From positions 1,308,735 to 1,372,734 of the forward strand of contig NC_057016.1 in assembly GCF_000002595.2 (NCBI RefSeq): a stretch of 64,000 nucleotides of DNA. Direction: 5' to 3'. Below are positions 46,244-56,474 of this stretch, in pieces. The notes under the pieces were generated by a model that saw only the letters and a program-made list of their open reading frames with translations, was not told the DNA's origin and did not search any database. Each line of letters opens with the position of its first letter. Position 1 is the stretch's first letter. The translations under genes and the position numbers were made by a program. This DNA comes from Chlamydomonas reinhardtii (lineage: Eukaryota > Chlorophyta > Chlorophyceae > Chlamydomonadales > Chlamydomonadaceae).

Positions 46244-49200
46244 GCCCAGCAACTAGATATCCCGGAGGTGCACATCTGCCGCTTCTCGCCATGCGGCCAT
46301 TACCTGGTAAGCACAGCCACTCCAGCTACATATGATAGGAAAGGGGCGCCCCCTGCGTGACCTCTATGTCATGTGCCTCCGGTCACAGCGGTTTCTCCAG
46401 GTTGATTCGCCGGCCATCCCACTTTCACCCTGCCCTCCGTCGCACCTGGCTCTTCCCGCAGATCTGCTTCGCTGGTGGCTTCACGCAACTGGTCGTGTAC
46501 CGGTTCACGGGTCCACGGCTGAGCTGGCAGGGCGAGTTGGAGGAAGCAGAGCTGACCGCGAAGCTGTCAGACTTCAGCAGGTGCGCCGAAACGGCCTGCC
46601 GCATGAGTCCGCGCATAACCCGACACACATCAATAAGAGGCACTAGACTGCCCCTTACCCGACCACCTCTTTGCTAAATCTGCCCAGTTTGCACCTCCGC
46701 CCCCGCCATTGTTCGCAGCTTCTTTACGCTGCTGTACCGCCTGACGGTGGCGCCCGCCGGTGAGGTACTAGCGCGGGATGTCGTACAGTTCATGGCGGGC
46801 GGCGCGCTGCTGCTGCTGGCCTCACACTCGCCGTACACGCCGCCGCCGCCCGCCGTGGCGGCGGCTGCGGTGGCGGCCCTGGATCCGTTGGCGGCACTGC
46901 CAACCGCCGCCTCCATCCACCTGCACCTGGTGCGTGGGCTTGAGTTCTTCTTGTCGAATGTTTGTGCAGACCATATGAGCTCCGTGAGACCAGCCGTGCA
47001 ATCTAGCGCAACGCGCCTCACAACGCGAGGACGTTTACGCATGGACCAGCCCACCCAAGGTTAAGCTAGTGCACATGGACTTTTGGACCCACTGCTCCCC
47101 GCCTATGTCGCTCTGTCTCTGTCTGCAGGTGCGGCTGGCCGATGGCGTGCGTGTGGGCGGCAGCCGGCTGGAGGGGGAGCTGGTGGACCTGAGCGGCCGC
47201 CCCGCCAGCCTGGGCGTGTGCACACACGAGGACCTCATCTGCGTGCTGGCGGTGAGGCCTGTGCGCAGCTGTTGCCGGTTGTCAGTTGTCATTTGGCTGT
47301 GTTGGGACAATCAGGAGATGGGTTGGGGTTGAAGCGGCTTCTTGCTGCGTACCGTACCCAAACTTTGAATGTGGCGGTCGCGGGTATATGCAGGGTTGGG
47401 TCGGCAATCCCTGGCTGTCTTGCGTGGCCTCCTGTCTCATTCAGTCCCACCGCACGTAACCGTGACTCATGACACGTTGTCACAAACTCGAGGCCCCAAC
47501 TTTCATCCCCAATGTGCAGGTCCGCAGCCAGGTGGTGCACCTGCTGCAGGTGCTGCGCGGCGGCGAGGAGGTGTTGCCGGTGCGCTGCCTGGGGCCACAC
47601 GTGCGTGAGGACGACGAGCTGGTCGTCAGGACGGCGGACGAGGCGGAGGAGCGCTGGCGGAGGCAGCGTGCGGCGGAGCGGGAGGCGGCAGCGGCAGCCG
47701 CCGCCGCGGCTGGCCGCGCGTCCTCGCCAGGTGCGGGTCATTGCGGGTGGGGCGGGGCAGTGCGGGACGTGGGGACAGTGTGTCGAAAGGGTGTGGCCAC
47801 AGCAAGCCAGTCCTGATCAGTCCGGTCCGGTCCAGGCCGGGCGGGCCAGGGCGGGGCGGGGCGGGCAGGGGGCGACGAGGTGTTTACATGGTGGCCTGGC
47901 TGTCAAAAGGTGGGCTCAACTGCCCGGCGGCAGGGCTGAGGCTGAAACTGCCAACCACTAGGAGGCCCCAGGTCTTGTTTACATGGCATGGCTCAACTTT
48001 GCCCAACGCAGGTGGCGCGGTGGCGGGATCGGACGCAATGCGGGGCTGTGGCACAGGCGTCAGCCCTGGCGGCGGCGTCGGTGGCGTTAGCTTAGGTGCT
48101 AGCACCAGCACCAGTACCAGCAGCGCCGGGCAGGCGGCGGGCTCGACAGGGCAGGCGGCTGCAGGGGGCGTGGCGGCGGGCGCGCCTGTGCCGGCGCAGC
48201 AGCCACCGGGCGCCGGCACCCACCCTGTAATGCCCCCCATGCGACGAAGCATCAACGGCGATCTGGTGCGGAGCGACATGCCCTTGCCCGGGCTCGCCAC
48301 GCACCCGCACCCGCACCATCCAGCATACGCACAGCAGTCCGCCAACGGAGGCGGCCCAGCTGCAGGCGGTGCCGCGGCCGCTGGTGGGGCAGGGGGTAGC
48401 GGGGCGGCGGGGCACGGCGGGCGGCCACCTCGGGCGACGCCCGCTGTTTACGCTACGGCGGCTGCGGGGTTGGCTGCTGCGACGGCGGCTACGGCCGGAG
48501 GCGGTGGCGGACTAGCCGCTCGGGGTGGGGGCCTACGTGGCGGGTACCTGTCACGAGGGGGCAGGGGAGGCCTGCGGGCAGGGCCGCTGCCGTCTGCGCC
48601 TGGCCTTCAAGCGGCTGGTGTTGCAGCAACCGGCGCCAATGCGGCGGCTCCGCCCGTGGCGGGTGTGCTGTATCCGCCCCGCGCGCCGGACGCGGTGGGC
48701 AATGGCGGCGGGCTGGGTGCCGGCGGTGCCGTTCACGGAGGTGTGGGGGTAGCAGTGGCAGCGGCAGACCGTGAGGCACTGGCGGCGCAACAGGCGGCGC
48801 TGCGGCAGGCGGCGCGGCAGCAGCAGCTAGGGCAGCTGGCGGCACAGGCGGGGCCCGGCGCGCCGCCGCCGCCACCCATGCGTCGGAGCATGCCGGGCGT
48901 GGCGGCTGCTGGTGCTACAGCCCTCGCAGCAGGCGCCGTGCTACAGCCTGGCCTTGCACCAGCAGGGCCGGGCGGTGCAGCAGCGGGTTTGGCGGCGGCA
49001 GCAGCGAGGGCACATCGGGTCCCGGGGCACGTGGCGGCGGCAGGAGCTGCTGCCGGCCATCCCCACTTGCACGCAGTCGCCGCGCCTGGGGGCACGATGG
49101 GGCAGCATCCCGCGCATCACATCACGGGGGCTGGGGCTGGAGGCGGCGCGGCGGCAGGAGGCGCAGGCGGAGGGGCGGGCGAGGACGGAGGCGAGGGGGG

Positions 49201-50579
49201 CTGCGTCACGGGCCTGAAGCAGCGATTGCTGGCACACTTGTACAGCAACTGCCTCGCCGCGGCGAATAAAAATCCGCGTCGGCTGCAGCGGGAGGCGATG
49301 TCGCTGTTCAGACAGATTGACACGTACCGCTCGCTACTCATGCGGAAGGTGAGAGACCTCTGACCAGCTGCCACAAGACCTGTTAACGTGTGTTGTATTG
49401 AGCACAAACTTTTGTTACTCGTGTTGTTTGCCTTGGTCATACCCGGCACACGCTGTTACTTAGTTGAAGGCCTTCACCATGCCCGGTGCCTTTTGCAAGA
49501 GGCCCTGGCAAGGTCTGTGCCATACCATAGCAGCAGGCCCCAGGTGCCACGTACGCCGTCACGCATAGCACCAAGCTCGCGCCTCCGTGTCCAACCGCCT
49601 TCCTCCGGCGCGCGGCCCCCAGGTGTACTTGTTGGATAGGCGCCACCTGCTGATTGACTGGCGTACGCCCGCAGCCGCCGACCTTGGCGGGCCGCCGGCG
49701 GCTGGCGGCGGCGGCGGCGGCGGCGCGGGCGGCCCTGGCGCGCCGCCTGGGCAGTTTCTGATGCTGTTTGACCTGCAGACCACACGCGTCGTTGCCTTCA
49801 AATCAAGTGAGTGGTCCGAGCCATCGGGACTGGGGCTGATTCGCCAGGCGTTGCGCGCGCACTGCCAATTCCGCCAACCCCTGCCTAACGCGCATGTGTC
49901 GCGGCTCCTACCTATGCCTGCCGCGGCCCTTGCCTGAACCTGCTGCTCCCTTGCGCCAGCCAGTAACGCTGTCTGCCCTGCAACCGCCCTCGCCACCCTC
50001 GCAGGCACGCAGGCGGACCGCGTTGTTGAGGGCTACCTGCGCACCGTCACCGCCGCACTGCCGGGCCCGTGGGCGGAGGCCCTGGCACCCTGGGACCGAT
50101 GCAACTACGACGAGGCGATGTCTGGCGCCCGTGCTAAGATGGCACCGCCAGCTAAGACCGCCGCCGCCGCTACGGCGGCCGCTGCCGCCGCCGCAGCCGC
50201 GCCGCCCGCAGCCGACGGTGTCGTGGACCGGGCGGCGGCGGCGCGCAAGTTGCTGCAGTTGCTGCCGCCCGCCACTGCCGTGTCGGACCTGTCGCCGAGC
50301 CCGTACCTGGATCCAAGGATGTACAACTACGACGACCGGGCGATTTCGCTCAACATCCGTACGCGGCCCTCGCTGGAGCAGCCGATCTCGTTTCGGCCGC
50401 GAAACCGCCCGGATCGAGCCGGATTCCGGCTGGAACCCGGGCCGTACGAGGCCATGCTGGTACGGGACCGGCGGTTGGCACGCAGCGTGTCGTACCTCGT
50501 CCACCCGGAGGCGCCATTCGTCATGTCAGTATTCAGCGTGTTTCAGCAAACAACGCTGAACATCAACTTTCGTGTGTAA
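46244..50579 (+). CDS. DET1: DET1 (De-etiolated 1), 5' end not located
   Basis: Subunit of the nuclear DDB1-CUL4-associated CDD complex (COP10-DDB1-DET1), a repressor of light responses in plants and chromatin-associated. Exons found: 46244-46306, 46462-46580, 46719-46929, 47129-47251, 47520-47730, 48012-49348, 49623-49806, 50005-50579; phases agree throughout. N-terminal match: LDIPEVHICRFSPCGHYL, then FTQLVVYRFTGPRLSW and SFFTLLYRLTVA. The middle has LPVRCLGPHVREDDELVV. After a low-complexity insertion of about 390 residues in the 48012 exon come GLKQRLLAHLYSN, LLDRRHLLIDWRTP and FLMLFDLQTTRVVAF. The C-terminus is SPSPYLDPRMYNYDD, then SYLVHPEAPFVMSVF and TTLNINFRV, closely following plant and animal DET1. 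The stop is embedded in TGTAA. The insertion is Gly/Ala/Pro-rich with MRRSI- and MRRSM-type motifs. The first coding exon is missing from my model. Confidence 0.93.
50575..50579 (+). terminator. TGTAA overlapping the DET1 stop
   Basis: GTG TAA ends the protein and contains TGTAA. It may be coincidental, since it would leave almost no 3' UTR. Confidence 0.3.
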
Positions 50580-51297
50580 GCCGCATGGACGGAGGGCGCA
50601 ATGGCAGGTGCAGTGCCACGCTCGGAGCGTGCAGAGCAGACCGCAGAGGGAGCAGAGCAGGGTGCTGAGGGTTTGGACCCGGACACGTAGTGTGCGTGTA
50701 GGAAGTTGCCAATGGCTGAGGGGCTTGGATGATACCCAGTGGAACTGGAGAAGAGAGAATGGCGGGCGTTTAGTAATGCAGGTGATATAGAAGATTTACG
50801 GAATTAGGCCAGCTCGAGTATCTAGATGGGTCACAACAGAACACAACAAACGGAGCGGAAGCAGGCGCATGAGAGACACTTACTTGTGCTACTGAGGATT
50901 GCGGCCGGACACATACACACAAGTTTCTCAGTGTGGGCCCCAATGGAGTTTTGCTACGTTGAGCCGCTGTGTGCACAGTTTTCGGGGCATCCCTGCTGCT
51001 GGGAGAGGTCATGCGGCACATGTTGAATTGCCTGCACCAAAACTCAATACAGTTTGCGTGAATGGCACGGGATACGGGACGGGAGGGATGGTTGCGCAAG
51101 ATCAATGCCACTCCACATACAAAGCATGTGCGCGTGAGCAAAATGTCATAAAAACTGGTGATGCATTTGGTGCCAGTGGCATACGCCCTGTGCGCTGGTC
51201 TCGTTTCTTGCCACGTGTGATTTTGCGCGTTGCGCTCAAGGGTGCAAACCCATGCATGTGCTCACGGTACCGTGAGGCCCAGGCAATCCTACGATTC

Positions 51298-51300
<3 letters not shown>

Positions 51301-51334
<34 letters not shown>

Positions 51335-51428
51335 AAAAACGAAACGAAAGCCCGCCCAGACGACGCCGGAGTTACTTACCGTGTGTGTGTGTGTGTGTGT
51401 TAAAAAAAACGAAACGAAAGCCCCCCCA

Positions 51429-51460
<32 letters not shown>
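51301..51460. repeat. Compound (GT)n with two TTAAAAAACGAAACG units
   Basis: Three GT tracts separated by two copies of a unit starting TTAAAAAACGAAACGAAAGC. The first copy continues into CCGCCCAGACGACGCCGG, as at 27084; the second is shorter. The last tract runs directly into copy B of the 0.6 kb repeat. Confidence 0.9.
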
Positions 51461-52075
51461 TGTTCAATACTCATGGGATGTGTTGTTGCTGTGGTTGGGT
51501 CATGTGGTGTCGTGCTGAGACCTGGGCCGGGCGTGCGGTGGGGACCCTGGTAGCAGTGGTGCAGGGTCCGGCCTTGCACTGCCACCTTGCAGGTTCACAC
51601 CACCATCTGCCCATGCCGTCCTCGGTCTCTGTGCGTTCTTATGTAGCCGACCAGCAGTGTATGACAGCCTTGTGGGCCGCTCCTGGCGTCCTGGCGAATT
51701 GGCGGGGCCATCAGGGGCCTGGGGCCATGCCATGTGGCATGCGCGCGTTGCCTTGAATGCACTTGTAGGCGTTACGGTGGTGGAGCATTAGCTGCATTGC
51801 TGCCAGTGGAGCCGTGCCCTTGGCCGTGCCTGGCAATGCTACGATGCTTCTTGAATCGCAGCGCCGCGGCCTTCATCAGCACGTCCGCATCTGCGGCGCG
51901 GCGGCAGCTTACTTCAACTCCGGACGTGGGTAAAGACGGGTGTAGAAGTGGTGCAGGCGACGAATGAAAGCCGCACGGAAAGCTGGAAGAGTCCACACCC
52001 GATGTAAACGCAAGGGGCAGTGAGGCAACAAAAGCTGTATGGGCCGCTATGGTTTTTACTACTGCGCGGGGTTGC
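51460..52075 (+). repeat. 0.6 kb dispersed repeat, copy B
   Basis: Plus-strand copy aligning with the reverse complement of 34588-35190, from GTTCAATACTCATGGG to TTTTTACTACTGCGC. It lies between a GT microsatellite and the Fanzor remnant. Both copies sit next to GT-rich sequence at the same end, suggesting that end is a genuine element boundary. Confidence 0.8.
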
Positions 52076-52083
52076 CTATTATT

Positions 52084-52139
52084 TGGGCTGAGCCCCCCCA
52101 GCGCAGCGTCCCGGAGGGGGGGGGGGGCGAAGCCCCCCA
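52084..52139. repeat. Poly-C/poly-G hairpin
   Basis: A seven-base C run, a spacer, a long G run of about 13, then GCGAAGCCCCCC. The G run, GAA and C run form a compact 7-bp stem and loop. The G run is also a G-quadruplex candidate. It marks the join between repeat copy B and the Fanzor remnant. Confidence 0.7.
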
Positions 52140-52144
52140 GGAAC

Positions 52145-52752
52145 ACCCCTGTCCGTGGGAAAATTCGGGCGGAGCGAGAAGTGCCTTCGCACGTCCATGG
52201 ACAATTGACTCATCAGCTCATCAAGCTGCTCCGTGAGCGCTACGCCAAGCATGTGTTCATCATCGATGAATACAAGACCTCCAAGGTGGGTGGGTTGAGT
52301 GGGATTGCAATTGCTGGTGGGTGGGTGGGCCGCTGGGTTTATGCCTGGCTTTAGCGGAAGCCCTTGTGTGGCCCCCCTCCCTCCCACCCTCCCGACCATG
52401 CAGACCTGCTACAACTGCGGGTGTCAGGAGATGGCCATCAAGCGGCTTGGGGGGCTGAAGGAGGGGCAGCGGCCCTGGTCGGTCAAAGTCTGCAACGACT
52501 GCTTGACGACCTGGGTGAGGACCGTGCATGTGCGGGGACGGCTGGGCACTGGGGACGGATTGATTGACAGGTTGACGGTTGGGACAGCTCATGTGCGCTC
52601 TCTTCTTCCTCCATGTTCCCCATCCCCAGAACCGCGACGTCTCCGCCGCCAACGTGATCCGTGTGCTCCTCCTGCTGAAGCTGATGGGCTTCAAGCGGCC
52701 GACCAAGCTGCAGTGGCCGCCATGGCCGCCGGCGGCGGCGGGGCCGGGCTGA
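52145..52752 (+). pseudogene. Fanzor (eukaryotic TnpB-like nuclease) C-terminal remnant
   Basis: Encodes only the end of a TnpB/Fanzor RuvC nuclease, the RNA-guided endonuclease family carried by eukaryotic transposons. Three exons with canonical sites: about 52145-52285, 52404-52514, 52630-52752. Visible features in order: the RuvC-II side, VFIIDEYKTSK (compare TnpB DEYRTSK); a CX2C pair, CYNC; a second pair, VKVCNDC; and RuvC-III, WNRDVSAANVI with its catalytic Asp. The order and spacing are diagnostic. The wedge/REC region and the RuvC-I Asp are absent: the 1.5 kb upstream is repeats, so the copy is 5'-truncated, unless the N-terminus lies in an exon I cannot recognise. The reading frame and splice sites of the remaining part are intact. 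A TGTAA at 53197 could end its transcript. Confidence 0.8.
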
Positions 52753-54261
52753 GAGCCTGAACGGCGCTAGCAGGGCGTGGGGCTGAGGGTGCACGTGTCG
52801 ATTGGCGGCGAGTGACGTGACTAGTTTGTTAGCTGCGGGTTAGCACGGACTGTGCACCCCACCCAACCGGCCACGTCCGGATTTGCGGCAATGCCAAAGG
52901 CCCCCAACATAGAGGCGTGTGCAATTTGCGTGTGCTTAGTAGGCGCCCGCGTCAAGGTGGCTGGGTTGATAACGACCCGGGAGGGGAGGGCTCAGCCCTT
53001 TTCCTGCCTCCCTAAGGCGTTGAGGCACAGCGGTGGGGCTCTGGCGGGTTGCGGCTTGGCTAGGCCTCACTGTGCGCGGAGTCACACGGACTTTGCCCGC
53101 GGGAGGGTTTGCAGCAAAGTCGGGGTTGGTGGAGTCATGTTGGGCCCTGATAGCATGTGATGGCTCGGCGTCTTTGGGTGCTGGGACTGTCCCCTCTGTA
53201 ACATCCGCATTCCTAAGGCAGCCACCTCCTTGTTGCGCGTTGCATTTCTGAGACATATGTTTGTGTGGGAACTGGGAACACCGAACACGGCCGCGGCGAT
53301 AGCCATGGAGAGCCGGGACAGGCTGGGACTCCCGGGATGCTGCCATTGACGCGTATGCCGGTCTTGCTGTGACAGCCCGCTGGCGAGGGCGCTGTATGCG
53401 AAAGCTTGTCGCATCGGAGTGAGTAGCATCGACACTTCCGGGGTACGAATGAGTAGCATCGACACTTCCGGGGCACGAATGTTGCTACAGACTTGCGCAG
53501 AGGGCAGGCCTGAGACCCGGTCCAGCAACGTGGCAACGAACACGTAGAGGAATGTGCGGGGAAGGGTTAGACGTCGGTCGTCGGATCTCCGGTAACGTGA
53601 GTACAAATGCTCCACAGTCCACACGACATGCATACACTTCCCCCACGTCAGTCCTTAGGTGCTTCAGGGACGCACTTGTATACGGTTTAACTCTGGTTAC
53701 CGTACTACTCCCCACACCGCCTGCGTCCTGCCCCATCGCCGTTGCCCACACACGGAGCTTCCTCTCTTCCTTCATAGCACATGGACATATGGTACAGCAA
53801 TGCCTCCGATCTTAATGCTCTAGTTTGCTCTCTGGATTTCATAGCGGCCGCTACACTTTGCGCGAATAGAGCGGTCCAAGTGGCATAGGCCCAAAGCTCC
53901 ATGCCCAGTAGCCGTGCCAAGCCCCGCATGCGCCGCCGGCAAGCGGTGAATATCAGTACCAATAAGTTTACCATTCGTCCATTCGTTCGTTCATGTATGT
54001 AGACCAAGCAGACGCCCTGGGCACTGGCGATGCTATATCTGTTGACAGCCGTTGCGCCCACGAGGCGCGCGAGCTTGTCCACTTGTCCTTTCTCCCCGGC
54101 CTTGGCAGCGTCCTGACAATTCCGCGCGCAAACTACCAAGGCGAGGCCGCTGCGCACGGCCAAGCGCTTCACCCAGGGGAGACCTTCCCTGGCTTCGACG
54201 GCCTCTCACCACAACGCTGGTGCCTCCAAGCCTGTGCTGCCGTCATCGGGCCACCCGCATT
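52753..54261. other. Intergenic, 1.5 kb
   Basis: The first 450 bp to the TGTAA at 53197 may be the 3' part of the Fanzor-bearing element. A 30-bp tandem duplication lies at 53421-53480. The remainder up to the TRAPPC2 stop should contain its 3' UTR; no gene is recognisable. Confidence 0.5.
53421..53480. repeat. 30-bp tandem repeat, two copies
   Basis: GAGTAGCATCGACACTTCCG and the following ten bases occur at 53421 and 53451 with one T/C difference. Confidence 0.95.
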
Positions 54262-55486
54262 CTACCCAATCAGGCGCTTGGCCAGCACCTTGACTTTGCG
54301 GTCAAACTCCCGACTGGTGATGCGGCTGGTCGGCGAGTGGAACGGGTTCAGCATAATCTGCGCGCAAGCAAGGAGCGTGCAGGCAAGACGGGGCACAGAC
54401 AGGACAAGAGCGGGGCGCCACTAGTCAGCAGATGCATGCCGGGCACCCAGTGTGGGCATGGCCGTTGGAAAGCAGTGCTTTAAATGCTGCACTGGCGTGC
54501 CTGCAGGCACGCCGCACAGGTACATGCCCCAGTCTCCACTGCTGTCCCGGCCTACACACGCTGGTGGCACCTGAAGAGCCATTCACAAGGGCGCTAGCGG
54601 CATGCAATCGATTCCCGGGCTGGCCCGCAGTTCCACAGCAATCCGCCATTGGAAGTAAGAATCCCCCGCGGACCGTATCCCATTCCACGACCCGCTGGGT
54701 GCAGTCGCGGGTTTTACGCACCCGAATGTACAGCTCGTACACTTCCGTGAAGAAAGCCCTGATCGCGTCGTCGTTGCGGCCGTCGTGCAGCATGAGAAAG
54801 CGTGTGTTTCCCGGCGTGACAAATGCCGTCACGTTGAGGCCGTTGAAACGGTCCACAATCTGCATTGCAGGTATTGTCATGCGTCAGAAATTGTCAGCAC
54901 ATGCTTATGTGTGGTTGTTAAATGGATAGGATGTTGGCATTCATAGGGCTCGCCGCGCGCCAGCGGGTTTGCGCCACCGGTTTGCAGTGCACTACTGGTG
55001 GAAGGTGTGGATTAATAAAACGTGCTCAAGGGTGATGAAAGTGCTACAAATGTTCGTCTCCATGCCAACCCTGCTACTTATTGATGCCGTGAACTGTAGA
55101 GCGCTGCTAGCGGATGATGGGCCCTAGCACACACGCAGCCAAAGATGCCAGCACGCTGGCACTACTATGGTGCAATAGCCCCACCTTGAGGTGCGGCTCC
55201 TTACTGAGCCACATCTGCTCGTCAACGGCGTCAAGCGATGCGTGTAGCACGAACTGATGCAAGTATTGCGTTTGTTGCTGTGAGCACAGCGTGCGCAATC
55301 GACAGACAGTCAGCACAGGGCACGGGGAGAGACATGGGCAGGGCGAGGTTTTAGGGGACTGGTCCGTGGCCGTGCGACAGCCCCCTCGCCCAGGCCCCTC
55401 ACCTCCTTCGGCCCCGTCAAGTCCACTTCATATATGGGGTGGTCCTCTTGCCCCACAATCACAAACGTGAGCGTGGAAGTGGCCAT
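54262..55486 (-). CDS. TRAPPC2: TRAPP complex subunit 2 (sedlin)
   Basis: Core longin-fold subunit of TRAPP, the tethering complex and Rab exchange factor for ER-Golgi traffic. Exons: 55486-55403, 55277-55185, 54859-54722, 54357-54262, giving 136 residues, the usual family length (human 140). Matches in order: TLTFVIVGQEDHPIYEVDL, then YLHQFVLHASLDAVDEQMWL, VDRFNGLNVTAFVTPGNTRF, LMLHDGRNDDAIRAFFTEVY and LNPFHSPTSRI, ending with FDRKVKVLAKRL. All exons are in phase 0 with canonical sites. No low-complexity insertions, unlike most neighbours. It is divergently paired with RPB10. Confidence 0.95.
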
Positions 55487-55929
55487 CGCGTCAACAGCTC
55501 CAGGTCGAAACACGAGCACTGTCGGGACTCAGCACCTTCCGGTTATATCTCATAGCTCTGGTACTTGATTGGTTATAGACGTCTTCACTGCTGAACTGGC
55601 GACTGATTCCCGCCCTCATGCAGCTGGTTTGCGACTCCATGCAACTCGCTCGCTTAAACTCGCAGCAATATGTTTTATCACGGCTGCCATTAAATTAACG
55701 CCTTCCTGAGCCGACGACGAGTGACAACACTGCTAGTTCAGCCCACTCGTTTAATCCAAGCGCTTTGTATTGTCCAATTGCATTTCCTAAATTGTGATAG
55801 CAAATCATACTTCACTCACAATTTGGAGATAAGCAGCTGAGGGACAAGGGAGAGAGCGCTGCGCGAGGGAGAGCGTTCTTGGCGGCCTCGCGGGGCCTCG
55901 CGGGTCCAGCGGCTCCAGGGAGATAGAAA
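55487..55929. promoter_or_regulatory. Divergent promoter, TRAPPC2 / RPB10
   Basis: 443 bp separate two housekeeping start codons facing outward. The centre (about 55660-55810) is AT-rich with CCAAT-like ATTGG/CCAAT motifs near 55770. No TATA box is obvious. Confidence 0.5.
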
Positions 55930-56474
55930 ATGATTATCCCAGTGCGGTGCTTCACTTGCGGGAAGGTGAGGACTGGCCAGGTTGAGATGCTGCGGCGGCT
56001 GGTTCAGCGCTGCCGTGGTGTGACGTTGTGCGTCGCCTCTGCTGCAGGTGATTGGGAACAAGTGGGACACCTACTTGGACTTGCTCCAAGCAGGCTACAG
56101 CGAACAGTGAGTGCAGCGGGGGAACGCTGGGCGACCGGGGGGCCAGGAGTGTGGGGCTCAGCGTGCTGCCGTTGCACCTGTCGTCGAAGTGTCGATGCCT
56201 TGCGGGCTGGGTCTGCCTCGGCATCTTTGTACCCCTCCAGCGAGCTGAAATGTACTATAGCTCAATAGCATGACGGTCAAGACTGTGGAGCGTGCTGACA
56301 CGCCCCTTCGTCTGTTCTGCTGACTGCAGGGAGGCGTTGGACGGCCTTGGCCTGAGCCGGTACTGCTGTCGGCGCATGCTGATGACGCACGTGGACCTGA
56401 TTGAGAAGCTGCTCAACTACAACACCCTGGAGCGCGCAGCTCAGGCCCAGGGCGCGCAGCGTACCGGACAGTGA
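55930..56474 (+). CDS. RPB10: RNA polymerases I, II and III subunit RPABC5 (RPB10)
   Basis: Small zinc-binding subunit shared by all three nuclear RNA polymerases, helping hold the second-largest subunit to the assembly platform. Exons: 55930-55965, 56048-56106, 56330-56474; 79 residues. It opens with the nearly invariant [12 protein letters not shown], continues [20 protein letters not shown], and has [20 protein letters not shown]. The CFTC and YCC cysteines are the four zinc ligands. The C-terminal end ([14 protein letters not shown]) extends a few residues beyond most orthologues. The first intron falls directly after the first zinc half-site. Confidence 0.97.

Larger units (their letters stand above)
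50580..52144. other. Intergenic with GT repeats and repeat copy B
   Basis: The first 700 bp is DET1 3' UTR and spacer with nothing recognisable. Then come compound GT repeats (51301-51460), copy B of the 0.6 kb repeat, and a G/C-run hairpin abutting the Fanzor remnant. Confidence 0.6.

Noticed and set aside
50899-51756. 285-codon plus-strand frame
   Set aside because: Runs through GT microsatellites and repeat copy B; no conserved protein sequence.
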